36,532 nucleotides of DNA, taken from an uncultured Collinsella sp. (GTDB lineage: Bacteria > Actinomycetota > Coriobacteriia > Coriobacteriales > Coriobacteriaceae). How positions within the stretch are numbered: the stretch's first letter is position 1; the number at the start of each line of letters is the position of its first letter. The translations under genes and the position numbers were made by a program. The notes under the pieces were generated by a model that saw only the letters and a list, made by a program, of their open reading frames with translations, was not told where the DNA came from and did not search any database. The stretch spans positions 1-36,532 of the forward strand of contig CAKUGA010000010.1 in NCBI GenBank assembly GCA_934654515.1, in the 5' to 3' direction. Below, piece by piece: positions 26,116 to 35,054 of this stretch.

Positions 26116-27003
26116 GTGGTTGATGGGGAGAATCGTTCTGAGCTGCTTTCTGCTGATTGGAATGATGAATGGATGCGTTTGCAGGCTGCTCGGCATCGGG
26201 CTGATGACTCTTTTGAGTGGGACAAAAGGGCTCGGCATTTTCGGCCGCTTGAGACTGCTCCGTATGCTCGGGATTTTATGAAGCTCTTGGCGCTCCAGCC
26301 TGGTGAGTCGGTGCTTGATATGGGGTGTGGGGCTGGATCGATTGCTATTCCGCTTGCGCAGGCCGGGCACCCTGTGATTGCGGCTGACTTCTCTCCTGCT
26401 ATGCTTGGCACGCTTGATGCCGGTATTGAGTATTACGGGCTCGAAGGCCGTATTACGCCGCTAGAGCTTGCTTGGGATGATGATTGGGATCTGGTGGGGC
26501 CGGTTGCCAAGGCTGTGGATGTTGCCTTTGCCAGTCGCTCGGTTACTACGACCAACCTAAAAGGTGCACTTGCCAAGCTTGACCGTACGGCTCGTCGGCG
26601 TTGTGCTGTCACGATGGTCGCTAACTCTAGCCCACGCTATGACTTGCATCTGATGAACGCCATCGGTGCCTCGGTTACCTGCAGTAATGGCTTTGTGTAT
26701 GCCTTTAATATCCTTGTTCAGATGGGTGCCCTGCCGCAGGTTACGTACTTTGAATCGCCTCGTCGCGATACCTTCGATAGCCTTGAGGCAGGCGTGGCGG
26801 ACTTTTCCCGCATGCTCGAGCATGGTAACGAGGATAAGGTCGACCGTCTACGCAATTACATTGCCCAGCATATGATTGAGAACCCCCATGCTGGCGAGCC
26901 GGGGTCTAAGGGCGTGCCGCAGGGACGCTTTATGCTCGACCATATCCGCAAGGTTCGCTGGGCGTTTATTGCCTGGGAGCCGGTCTCCGCGAGTCGTCCG
27001 TAG
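26116..27003 (+). CDS. Class I SAM-dependent methyltransferase
   Basis: A 295-residue cytosolic methyltransferase with the SAM-binding motif I VLDMGCGAGSIAIPLA (about residues 66-81) and motif II VIAADFSP. It lacks membrane segments. The substrate cannot be told; the second half has no specific signature. The GTG at 26116 follows GAGGGGG by 8 bases. Codon choice differs sharply from the neighbours: many T-ending codons and lower GC, most marked in the first two thirds, which suggests recent transfer or relaxed codon selection. It stands alone, after the large inverted repeat and a terminator-like leader hairpin, and before yhbY. Confidence 0.82.
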   Translation: MVDGENRSELLSADWNDEWMRLQAARHRADDSFEWDKRARHFRPLETAPYARDFMKLLALQPGESVLDMGCGAGSIAIPLAQAGHPVIAADFSPAMLGTLDAGIEYYGLEGRITPLELAWDDDWDLVGPVAKAVDVAFASRSVTTTNLKGALAKLDRTARRRCAVTMVANSSPRYDLHLMNAIGASVTCSNGFVYAFNILVQMGALPQVTYFESPRRDTFDSLEAGVADFSRMLEHGNEDKVDRLRNYIAQHMIENPHAGEPGSKGVPQGRFMLDHIRKVRWAFIAWEPVSASRP

Positions 27004-27172
27004 CTCATCTATAAACCGTCTGCAGCCCGCACCGGTCACTCACTCGGCATCCGCATTCTTTTTGAACTGGGCAAACACGCCCCACACCGCGCCGTTCCTG
27101 CGCTATCGTGGGACAGCTCACGTAGATTAAGGCCCCGTCGCGGGGCGCCCCATACATAGAAAGCGAGAACCC

Positions 27173-27472
27173 ATGACACTGACAGGAGCCCAGGTCAAGC
27201 AGCTTCGCAGCATGGCCCATCACCTCAACCCCGCCATCATCATCGGTAAGTCCGATGTCAACGAGGGCACCGTCGAGCAGACGGTCGCCTACCTGGAGAA
27301 GCACGAGCTCGTTAAGTGCTCCGTGCTCGATGGCTCCAGTCTTTCTGCCCGCGAGGCAGCCGAGGAGCTCGCCGAGCGCTCCCACGCCGAGGTCGTCCAG
27401 GTTATCGGCCGCAAGTTCTCGCTGTATCGCGAGTCCTCGCGCAAGGACATCGAGAAGATCAAGCTCGTCTAA
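27173..27472 (+). CDS. yhbY: YhbY-family (CRM domain) ribosome-associated RNA-binding protein
   Basis: A 99-residue single CRM-domain protein that binds pre-50S ribosomal particles and takes part in ribosome assembly. The conserved parts are LRSMAHHLNPAIIIGK (the helix and GxxG-like loop region), ELVKCSVLD and the C-terminal VIGRKFSLYRES, whose GrKxxLYR motif is typical. The upstream region holds a short GCCCC/GGGGC hairpin near 27131-27146. It ends in a strong terminator and faces the large regulator gene. Confidence 0.92.
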   Translation: MTLTGAQVKQLRSMAHHLNPAIIIGKSDVNEGTVEQTVAYLEKHELVKCSVLDGSSLSAREAAEELAERSHAEVVQVIGRKFSLYRESSRKDIEKIKLV

Positions 27473-27509
27473 GAGTCAACGATTCGGTGCGCCAGCACAT
27501 AGCAAGCCT

Positions 27510-27543
27510 ACGGGCGTCCGAGCAATTCGGACGCCCGTTTTTT
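27510..27543 (+). terminator. Terminator of yhbY
   Basis: ACGGGCGTCCGA pairs with TCGGACGCCCGT around a short loop and is followed by TTTTTT. The T-run overlaps the stop codon of the converging regulator gene at 27542. Confidence 0.9.
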
Positions 27544-30541
27544 ATCGCTCGACCAGCACGCGGTTAAGCCTGCCCTCCACCAAGCGCTCGTATAGCCGCC
27601 GCGTCTCGGGCTCGGGTACGCCATTGACCTGTTCCCTTAGGTGGTGCATATGCCCACTGTACAGCTCGACGATATCGCGCCGCCGCCCCGCCGCGCCGTA
27701 GACGCGCATAGCGCAACGCACCATGTCCTCGCGCGCCGTCTCTTGGCGCAGCCCCGACTCCACTAGCCATACCGCCGACTGCAGGTCGTTTTCTTCTAGG
27801 GCGGCATTCGCACCCCGAATCATGCAGTCGATATACTTCGATTCCATAATGCGCCGCATACGTAAAAAGTAGGTGGGATTACAGCCATTGGGAACATACA
27901 GCGGACCGGCATAGAGTTGCTCGATCTTAAGGCACAGCTCGACCAGATGGGGTCCGCGCGCACCCGTGCGATTTCCCAACACCTCGCGACTAATCTGATC
28001 GAATAGCCTCACATCGGTCTTGACGTAATCGCCGTTGAGCCCAATGCATTCATTTTGGATGAGCACGCACGACTTACCGTCCGGCGTCGGCCCCAAGGCC
28101 GATCGCAGGCGCGATATCGTCGAGTACAGGTTATTGCGGGCGCTATTGAACTCGGCATGGGGCCATAGCTCCATGGCCAACGTCTCGCGATCGACCAGCG
28201 CATCCATGCCCAGCGCAAGCCGCTCGGCAAGTGTCGCCGCTTTCTTGCGGCGCCACATCTTGTCCGTGATGGGAAACCCGTCGCGCTCGGCGCGAAACGC
28301 CCCAAACATGCGAATCTCGATATGATCGATAGTATCGACGGCTTCGACCTCGCCGGCCTGAAACAGGCGCTCACCCTCCCCTTCCAAGTCGTCACGCAGA
28401 GAATACCGCGATAGTTCGCGCACGGGGAGTTTCTTACGAATTCTGGCCGCCGGCTCGCCCAAACAATGCATGGCAAGGCGGGCAAAGAGCCGATACGATG
28501 GGTCCAAAATACCTGCACGATTCATGGACATCCAGGCTGCAAGATCGCTATCTCGCCCCGCGCAAGCCAAATGCAGCGCCACCATCCAGGCCTCCGCACC
28601 GCCAACCTGCGTCTGGCTTATATCGAGCAGCTCCGCCTCCTCGCGCACCGAAACCATCGAGGTGTTACGCAGATACGCAGCACGCTCCAGCAACAACGCG
28701 TTGTCGCGCATGTACGCAATTGGCTCCTCAGCCAGTTTGAGTACCTGGACCGCGCGGAACTTCGCATTGACCGGCCGACCTTCTGCCAGCGATTGCCAGC
28801 CTTCTAGCAGCAGGCCAAACAGCTGAATCTGGTTGTCGCGTATACGTACGGCAAAGCGATCGAGCTCGTTGAACGCCGCATCGTCGGTTACCGGCAAGCC
28901 GGAAAGGAGCCGGCGTGCCGCCAGCACCATGCGTATCCAGATAGCCGGCGCCTTAAGCCCACGTACATCGAGCGCGTCCCGTACCAGCGCCATCTCGTCG
29001 TCGCGCTCGTCGATCCCCGCAAACGACCCATCGAAGAGCTCTACCAGCATGCTATCGGCCCGTATAAAAGTCCCCGCGATATCGAGCTCACAGTCATATG
29101 CTTTGCGCGTTTTGAGCTGTTGCAGAGCGCCGCCGTCATCTCCCCGCTCAGCCAACCAGTGCTTCACCCCGATATGTGCAAAGAGCATGTCGAGCGCCGT
29201 GTGTTCCGTCTCGATTTCCGGCACAGCAAGGTTCATGGGAAGCCCAAGCCCGTTGTCCCCATAGCAAACTGCCGTAAGCGCCTGGGCGACCTTCCACGAA
29301 ACGGGATCTATTTCGCAGGCTGCCTGATCGCCCGCATGCTCGATAAGCGATGCCATACAGCGGGCGAGCTTTGTGTTGGACACGCTGACCGCCGCCAAAT
29401 AGACGCCGAGCGCCTCGGCGGGCGTTGGCTCTGGGGCGGGGCCGTCGGCATCGATCGTACCCAGCGCCGCCCGGCAGACATCGGCACCGTGCCCCGTCAG
29501 AACAAGATCGACCCCATACTGCCCGGCAAGTTCGAGAACCACGCTACGGTCCAGAAAGGCGTCGGCCAGGTCCATCGCCGCATCACATCGGCCTGCCTTG
29601 AGCAAAATTCGAGCTGCCCGCGGAACAAGCTCGGGACGGATCTCGGCCACCAACTTTCGCAGGCGAAGCCGTCCGTTATTCTCGGCACCCAGGCACGTAA
29701 AGCTCCGGTCGGCGGGATCCAAGCCAAAGATCGGGTAATCGCGTACAAGGTAGGACTGGTCGATCATCGACAGCCTCACCCCGCAAGCCTCGAGTTCTGC
29801 AATATTGCCCTCGCCCATCAAGATCATGAGACAGGCAACGCAGAACAGCGCATTATTATCGAGCGAAGCAAGATCGACAAGCGCCGCACCATAAACATTG
29901 ACAATCTCGTTTTCGAGCAGACCGGCAACATCGCCCTGGCCATACAGGCCCGTCTGCAAAGCCGAAACAAGCTCGGGCACACCCTGCGTGAGCTGGTAAA
30001 AGTCGAGCGATGTGCTAATCGAAAACGCCGATGCCCAAGCCGAATACTCATAGGCGTGCACCTTGAGCATTTGCGCATTGATCTTAACCGAGTCGCCCAG
30101 CCCATGAATCAACTGACGGTTTGAAGGGCGGCAGGAGATAAGAACCCCCACCCCCATAGCCCGCAAGCTGCGAATCCTGTCAATCAGATCTTCGGTATCG
30201 CACTGATCGAGATTTGGCACATTATCGATCGCGACAAGGGAATGTGGCTTGTCTTTGAGCTCTTCGGTAACCACCTCGAGCTGCATAAACACCTCACGCC
30301 CAATAGCTCGATCTGCCTCGATAATCCGAACGGGGCCTCGCGTCGGATCGCTTTTAACCTCTTGAGTGTACTGCAGCAGCACTGAGGTTTTCCCAAAGCC
30401 GTCGGGCGCGTAGAGAACCACGATGCCGGCTTTTCGACCCTTGGCGATAAGCTCATTCAGCAGACGCTCGCGTCGCACCATATAGCCTCCGCCCAGCGGC
30501 ATCAGCTCGAGGTCGTCTATACTATCCAAATCGTTTACCAT
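27542..30541 (-). CDS. Large STAND-type ATPase regulator with C-terminal BTAD DNA-binding output
   Basis: A 999-residue cytosolic transcription regulator. Near the N-terminus is a P-loop (APDGFGKTS, 45-53) with a Walker B-like LVAIDNV, as in MalT-like STAND ATPases. A long helical middle (about 250-730) is probably the ligand- or partner-sensing superhelix. From about 738 a winged-helix domain of the OmpR/SARP type follows (IRMFGAFRAERDGFPI, then a block ending NNLYSTISRLRSALG). The end (about 845-995) is a bacterial transcriptional activator (BTAD) TPR-like domain. Unlike MalT, the DNA-binding part is SARP-like rather than LuxR-like. GAGGAG precedes the ATG at 30541. Its target genes are unknown; no obvious partner lies next to it. 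Such regulators are ATP-dependent switches activated by an inducer. Confidence 0.85.
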   Translation of the reverse strand: MVNDLDSIDDLELMPLGGGYMVRRERLLNELIAKGRKAGIVVLYAPDGFGKTSVLLQYTQEVKSDPTRGPVRIIEADRAIGREVFMQLEVVTEELKDKPHSLVAIDNVPNLDQCDTEDLIDRIRSLRAMGVGVLISCRPSNRQLIHGLGDSVKINAQMLKVHAYEYSAWASAFSISTSLDFYQLTQGVPELVSALQTGLYGQGDVAGLLENEIVNVYGAALVDLASLDNNALFCVACLMILMGEGNIAELEACGVRLSMIDQSYLVRDYPIFGLDPADRSFTCLGAENNGRLRLRKLVAEIRPELVPRAARILLKAGRCDAAMDLADAFLDRSVVLELAGQYGVDLVLTGHGADVCRAALGTIDADGPAPEPTPAEALGVYLAAVSVSNTKLARCMASLIEHAGDQAACEIDPVSWKVAQALTAVCYGDNGLGLPMNLAVPEIETEHTALDMLFAHIGVKHWLAERGDDGGALQQLKTRKAYDCELDIAGTFIRADSMLVELFDGSFAGIDERDDEMALVRDALDVRGLKAPAIWIRMVLAARRLLSGLPVTDDAAFNELDRFAVRIRDNQIQLFGLLLEGWQSLAEGRPVNAKFRAVQVLKLAEEPIAYMRDNALLLERAAYLRNTSMVSVREEAELLDISQTQVGGAEAWMVALHLACAGRDSDLAAWMSMNRAGILDPSYRLFARLAMHCLGEPAARIRKKLPVRELSRYSLRDDLEGEGERLFQAGEVEAVDTIDHIEIRMFGAFRAERDGFPITDKMWRRKKAATLAERLALGMDALVDRETLAMELWPHAEFNSARNNLYSTISRLRSALGPTPDGKSCVLIQNECIGLNGDYVKTDVRLFDQISREVLGNRTGARGPHLVELCLKIEQLYAGPLYVPNGCNPTYFLRMRRIMESKYIDCMIRGANAALEENDLQSAVWLVESGLRQETAREDMVRCAMRVYGAAGRRRDIVELYSGHMHHLREQVNGVPEPETRRLYERLVEGRLNRVLVER

Positions 30542-30925
30542 GCCCGCTCCTCTACTCGACCGTATGGACACCGTAACCGCAAGACCATACAAGCCGCACC
30601 ATGAATAGAGCGGCTTTGTGTTTTAGATTGTCTTTCGGTACGCAAGCGGCAAGTTTTAGTACAGCGAGGGCCGATTGTTATTAATCCCCCGACTAATCGG
30701 TCTTTGAGCAGGTAAATGTGCTTGTCGGCTTGTCCCATCCCAGTGGCAGTGTAACTCAAATAAACACGGTTCAGCTATGTCATTCAACTCGCCTAGCACC
30801 CGCTACCGTCTGCGACCTTTTAGTGGCATTTTTGCATAGAATCTGGTATGGAATGAATCAAGCTGTTGGGCATCCGGCATCCGTCAAGCTTGCGGCAAGA
30901 TTTTGGTCATGCATACGACAAAGAC
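30542..30925. other. Intergenic region upstream of the STAND/BTAD regulator
   Basis: No gene is seen. A CCGATT/AATCGG inverted repeat (30671-30676 and 30695-30700) with AT-rich centre lies about 130 bases upstream of the regulator start and may be its autoregulatory site. A weak minus-strand promoter (TTGCCG, 16 bases, CAATCT) is possible at about 30620-30650. The remainder up to the nagB terminator shows nothing I can name. Confidence 0.3.
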
Positions 30926-30956
30926 AGCAAAAAGGCCTCCGCAAAACGGAGGCCTT
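30926..30956 (-). terminator. Terminator of nagB
   Basis: AAGGCCTCCG and CGGAGGCCTT are perfect complements with a 5-base loop, followed on the minus strand by TTTTTG. It lies 30 bases after the nagB stop. Confidence 0.9.
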
Positions 30957-30988
30957 CGGCAAAGCTATGTCGAGATGACGGGCTCGCG

Positions 30989-31717
30989 CTACTCGCAGAG
31001 CGAAAGGGCGGCCTCGTCAGCGACCACGACGCAGTTGGTGTGCAGCTGCAGGATCGAAGCCGGGCACTCGGGCGTAACCGGGCCATAGCACATGTCATGC
31101 ACGGCCTGAGCCTTGGCCTCGCCGTTGGCGACGACCAGGATCATGCGGGCATACATGATGGTCTGGGTGCCCATGGTGTAGGCCTGACGGGGCACGTCGT
31201 CGATGCTGTCGAACAGGCGGCTGTTGGCCTGGATGGTGCTCTCGGTAAGGTCGACGCAGTGCGTGCCCTTGGAGAAGTGGTCATCGGGCTCGTTAAAGCC
31301 GATGTGACCGTTGTTGCCAATGCCGAGCAGCTGCAGATCGGGGTAGCCGGCGGCAGCGACGATTTTGTCGTACTCGGAGCAGGCAGCGGCGGCGTCGGAG
31401 TTAGAGCCGTCGGGCACATGCGTGTTGTTGAGGTCGATGTTAATGTGATCGAAGAAGTTCTCACGCATGAAGTAGTGATAGCTCTGGGGATCGTCGTGCG
31501 AAAGGCCACGATATTCGTCCAGGTTGTAGGTGCTGACCTCGGCAAAGTCGACGTCGCCCTTCTCGTACCAAGCGGCGAGCTGCTTGTAGGCGCCAATCGG
31601 GGTGGAGCCGGTGGCAAGACCCAGCACGCAATCGGGCTTGAGGATGACCTGGGCCGAGATGATATTGGCGGCCTTACGGCTCATATCCTCGTAGTCTTTA
31701 GCTTTAATGATCTTCAT
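30989..31717 (-). CDS. nagB: Glucosamine-6-phosphate deaminase
   Basis: Converts glucosamine-6-phosphate to fructose-6-phosphate and ammonia, the final step of amino-sugar catabolism. The 242-residue length is that of the Gram-positive short form, which lacks the extra C-terminal segment of the E. coli allosteric enzyme. LATGSTPIG is the phosphate-binding loop (34-42). D67 in YNLDEYRGL and H138 in GIGNNGHIGFNEP are the catalytic residues; N136 replaces the Asp of E. coli, as in other short forms. GAAAGGA precedes ATG 31717. It lies downstream of an EIIA gene and glmM in the same direction, with a 272-base leader holding two hairpins. Confidence 0.95.
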   Translation of the reverse strand: MKIIKAKDYEDMSRKAANIISAQVILKPDCVLGLATGSTPIGAYKQLAAWYEKGDVDFAEVSTYNLDEYRGLSHDDPQSYHYFMRENFFDHINIDLNNTHVPDGSNSDAAAACSEYDKIVAAAGYPDLQLLGIGNNGHIGFNEPDDHFSKGTHCVDLTESTIQANSRLFDSIDDVPRQAYTMGTQTIMYARMILVVANGEAKAQAVHDMCYGPVTPECPASILQLHTNCVVVADEAALSLCE

Positions 31718-31989
31718 TACGCGTCCTTTCTCGTACAAGAGAGGCAAGGCTCCCCTTACAAGCACTTGCCCGCGGCCCGCGTCGGCCGCAACCAACGTGT
31801 GCGGCCACCAGGGCGAGGTCGCGTAATGTATGTGTCTCGTGTCTAGCCGCGTCGAGGCCCCTGCCCGTCCACGGTGACCCGAAGCCTTTTAGCTTCGGAC
31901 AAATCCCATCTTGCCACGGAGGGCGTCCTCTTTCAAGGGCGCCCTCCGTAAACGTGTTTGAATTGTAGGCTAATGGCCACGTGCACTTG
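31718..31989 (-). promoter_or_regulatory. nagB leader region with two hairpins
   Basis: Reading toward nagB, the region contains a possible -10 TACAAT near 31962-31967. A hairpin ACGGAGGGCG/CGCCCTCCGT follows (31916-31949), then CCGAAGC/GCTTCGG (31879-31898). Neither has a T-run, so they are not standard terminators. I recognised no known riboswitch. The unusually long leader suggests post-transcriptional control of nagB or an mRNA-processing site between EIIA and nagB. Confidence 0.4.
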
Positions 31990-32487
31990 TTAGCGCTCGC
32001 GAGCAACGATGAGCTGGTCCATCTCTTCGACATGCACGCCAACGGAGCCCTTGATGCTCGAGAACTCAACGGAGTTGCACACCAAGATGGGAACCGTCAC
32101 ATCGTAGCCCTCGGCAGCAATTGCCTCGCGATCGAACTCAATGAGTACATCGCCCTTGTGGACGATGTCACCCACTTGCGCATGAACGGTAAAGTGCTTG
32201 CCCTCGAGCTGAACAGTGTCCAAACCAACGTGGATGAGCACGTCCAAGCCATCGACCGTGTTAAGCGCAACGGCGTGCCCCGTGGGAAAAATGGCCTCGA
32301 CCTTGGCGTCTGCCGGCGCAATCACACGCGTGCCAGTAGGCTGAATCGCCACGCCCTGGCCCAAAAGGCCGGTGGCAAATGTCTGATCATTGACCTCGGA
32401 CAACGGAATAACGTCGCCCGAGATGGGAGCATCCAGCGTAAGGACTCGACCACGCATACCAAAAGACCTTAGGACTTTAGTGAACAT
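31990..32487 (-). CDS. PTS glucose-type EIIA protein (Crr-like)
   Basis: A 165-residue soluble phosphocarrier that passes phosphate from HPr to an EIIB domain of a glucose or amino-sugar permease. The hairpin-rich EIIA-Glc fold is marked by AIFPTGHAVAL with H71 and VLIHVGLDTVQLEGK with the phosphorylated H86. It is a stand-alone protein; no EIIB/EIIC lies in the window. GAGGGGGA precedes the chosen ATG at 32487; the frame extends 7 codons upstream without support. It lies between glmM and nagB, so it may serve N-acetylglucosamine/glucosamine uptake or regulate other transport in the manner of Crr. The substrate is inference. Confidence 0.9.
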   Translation of the reverse strand: MFTKVLRSFGMRGRVLTLDAPISGDVIPLSEVNDQTFATGLLGQGVAIQPTGTRVIAPADAKVEAIFPTGHAVALNTVDGLDVLIHVGLDTVQLEGKHFTVHAQVGDIVHKGDVLIEFDREAIAAEGYDVTVPILVCNSVEFSSIKGSVGVHVEEMDQLIVARER

Positions 32488-32558
32488 GCTCCCCCTCGGA
32501 CATACCAATCAATCAAAATAGTTTTAACAGTTTACCACTTGGCACCCGTTTTTGACCA

Positions 32559-33896
32559 TTAGGGAAGTTCGCGCTTGACAACCTCGACGATGTCGTCAAC
32601 AACGCGCTGGGTCAGCTCGTGCGTCTCGGCCTCAGCCATCACGCGGACCAGCGGCTCGGTACCGCTCGGGCGCACCAGAATGCGGCCGCGGCCGTCAAGC
32701 TCCTTCTCGGCAGCAGCGACGGCGTCCCAAATGGGCTGGCAATCGTCCAGGCCGGCCTTGTTGTCCGAATGCACGTTGACGAGCACCTGCGGGTACTTCT
32801 TCATGATGCCGGCAAGATCGGTAAGCGTGCGGCCAGTGCGCTTGAGCACGGCCAGCAGCTGCAGAGCCGTCACCAGGCCGTCACCGGTGGTGTTGTGCTC
32901 CAGGAAGATGATGTGGCCGGACTGCTCGCCGCCGATGACGGCGCCGTCCGCGAGCATACGCTCCAGAACGTAGCGGTCGCCCACGGCGGTCTGAACCATT
33001 TCGAAGCCCTGCTCCTTCATAGCGATGGAGAAGCCCAGGTTGCACATGACGGTCGAGACGATCTCGGAGTTGGCGAGCTTGCCGCGAGCGGCCAGGTCGG
33101 AACCGCAGATAGCCAGGATGTAGTCACCGTCGATCTCATTGCCCTCGCTGTCCACGAACAGCACGCGATCGGCGTCGCCGTCGTGAGCCAGGCCGATATC
33201 GGCATGAGTGCGCAGCACGAGCTCGCGCAGGGGCTCAAGGTGAGTGGAGCCACACTCAACGTTAATGTCGGTGCCACAGTAATCGGTGTTGATGGCATGG
33301 ACCGTGGCACCCAGGCGCTGCAGCGCGGCGGGCGTAGTCTGGCAGGAAGCACCGTGACCGCAGTCGACGGCAACGACCAGGCCATCGAGCCTCAGGCCAT
33401 CAAGCGTATCGATGGCGTGGTCGACGTATGCCTTGCGGGCGTCCTTCATCTTGATGATGTGGCCCACGCCGGCACCGGTCGGCAGCGTGTCGGCAGCCAT
33501 GGCCTCCTCAGACATGACCCAGGCGCTGATCTCTTCCTCGACCGCGTCGGGAAGCTTCATGCCCTTACGGCTAAAGAACTTGATGCCGTTGAACTCCGGC
33601 GGATTATGCGAAGCAGAGATGACGATGCCGCCGTCGAGCTCGTTCTGAACGGTGAGCAGCGCCACGGCAGGCGTGGGGATGACGCCGCAGCAGTGCGGAC
33701 GGCCGCCCTCGGCCATGATGCCGGCGGTCAGAGCGCTCTCGAGCATGGTGCCCGAAAGACGCGTGTCGCGGCCGACGCAGATATCCGGACCAAGGAACTT
33801 GGTCGCCGCGCGGCCCAGGCGAAACGCGAGGTCGCACGAGAGGTCGGCATTGGCGACGCCACGGACGCCGTCGGTACCGAAGATGTTCTGGGGCAT
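32559..33896 (-). CDS. glmM: Phosphoglucosamine mutase
   Basis: Interconverts glucosamine-6-phosphate and glucosamine-1-phosphate on the route to UDP-GlcNAc for the cell wall. The 445-residue protein is a complete alpha-D-phosphohexomutase: FGTDGVRG at 6-13, ISASHNPPEFNG with the phosphorylated serine S96, metal-binding DGDADR, substrate loop GGEQSGH, and RPSGTEPLVR near the end. GGAAGGAG precedes the ATG. It follows the rplM-rpsI unit after a terminator, and the EIIA and nagB genes follow. Its product branch opposes NagB, which drains the same glucosamine-6-phosphate. Confidence 0.97.
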   Translation of the reverse strand: MPQNIFGTDGVRGVANADLSCDLAFRLGRAATKFLGPDICVGRDTRLSGTMLESALTAGIMAEGGRPHCCGVIPTPAVALLTVQNELDGGIVISASHNPPEFNGIKFFSRKGMKLPDAVEEEISAWVMSEEAMAADTLPTGAGVGHIIKMKDARKAYVDHAIDTLDGLRLDGLVVAVDCGHGASCQTTPAALQRLGATVHAINTDYCGTDINVECGSTHLEPLRELVLRTHADIGLAHDGDADRVLFVDSEGNEIDGDYILAICGSDLAARGKLANSEIVSTVMCNLGFSIAMKEQGFEMVQTAVGDRYVLERMLADGAVIGGEQSGHIIFLEHNTTGDGLVTALQLLAVLKRTGRTLTDLAGIMKKYPQVLVNVHSDNKAGLDDCQPIWDAVAAAEKELDGRGRILVRPSGTEPLVRVMAEAETHELTQRVVDDIVEVVKRELP

Positions 33897-33944
33897 AGGA
33901 TCGCTCCTTCCCTAGCAGGCGATATGCAACCGCCCACCCTAGTC

Positions 33945-33988
33945 GAAAAAGAAAAGCGGGACCCGCCGAGGAATCGGCAGGCCCCGCT
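33945..33988 (-). terminator. Terminator of rplM-rpsI
   Basis: GCGGGGCCTGCCGA pairs with TCGGCGGGTCCCGC on the minus strand (two mismatched pairs) and is followed by TTTTCTTTTT. It lies 30 bases after the rpsI stop. Confidence 0.88.
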
Positions 33989-34019
33989 TGTACATTGTAT
34001 CTCGTAAGGAGATAAAACC

Positions 34020-34415
<396 letters not shown>

Positions 34416-34417
34416 CT

Positions 34418-34861
34418 TTAAGCCTCCAGCTCAATCTTCGTGGGGTTCTGGGCAGCATGCGGATGCTCGGCACCAGCGTAGACCTTAAGCTTGGTCATCT
34501 GGGCACGGCCGAGGGTGGTCTTGGGCAGCATGCCGCGAACGGCGCGCTCGATGACCTTCTCCGGGTGCTTCTCCATAGCCTGGCGGAAGCTCTCAGCCTT
34601 GAGGCCGCCGTTGTAGCCGCTGTGGCGATAATAGGTCTTCGTGTCGGCCTTGTTACCGGTAAGCTGGACCTTATCGGCGTTGATGACGACAACGAAGTCG
34701 CCGCAGTCGCTGTTGGGCGTGAACTGGGGCTTGTTCTTACCGCGCAGGATCATTGCGATCTGGGTGGCAAGACGGCCCAGGACAGCACCATCGGCGTCGA
34801 CGAGAACCCAGTTGCGCTGGACCTCGCCCTGCTTGGCGTAGTGAGTCGATTTCGAAATCAC
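34418..34861 (-). CDS. rplM: 50S ribosomal protein L13
   Basis: A 147-residue protein with the L13 blocks [47 protein letters not shown] and the [13 protein letters not shown] signature. It begins at GTG 34861, 8 bases after GGAGGAG. A leader hairpin and clear promoter lie upstream. It is cotranscribed with rpsI. Confidence 0.98.
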   Translation of the reverse strand: MISKSTHYAKQGEVQRNWVLVDADGAVLGRLATQIAMILRGKNKPQFTPNSDCGDFVVVINADKVQLTGNKADTKTYYRHSGYNGGLKAESFRQAMEKHPEKVIERAVRGMLPKTTLGRAQMTKLKVYAGAEHPHAAQNPTKIELEA

Positions 34862-34889
34862 TTAGACTCCTCCATGTACAGTACGTGTT

Positions 34890-34921
34890 GTTACAGAGAT
34901 TCACGGGGCTCTGCAAGTAAC
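34890..34921 (-). promoter_or_regulatory. Leader hairpin of rplM, possible L13 autoregulation
   Basis: On the minus strand GTTAC...GCAGAG pairs with CTCTGTAAC around a 10-base loop, with a short internal bulge. It lies between the promoter and the rplM ribosome-binding site. L13 leaders that bind the protein are known in Firmicutes; equivalence here is inference. Confidence 0.4.
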
Positions 34922-34927
34922 CCGTCC

Positions 34928-34955
34928 ATATTACCCCGCTCGCCGTACGAGTCAA
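34928..34955 (-). promoter_or_regulatory. Promoter of rplM-rpsI
   Basis: TTGACT and TAATAT, separated by 16 bases on the minus strand, are near-consensus -35 and -10 boxes. This is the clearest housekeeping promoter in the window and fits a highly expressed ribosomal operon. Confidence 0.75.
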
Positions 34956-35054
34956 CAGGTATTTTGCTCCGACCAGAGTTTCTGCACATGTCATCCACGA
35001 GCCGTGATTTTCCAGCTCTTTAGCTGTTGTCATTTTTTTGAGGGTTCGCCGTCG

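Noticed and set aside
32619..34007. 462-codon frame opposite glmM
   Set aside because: Antisense shadow of glmM; crosses its promoter region and the rpsI terminator.
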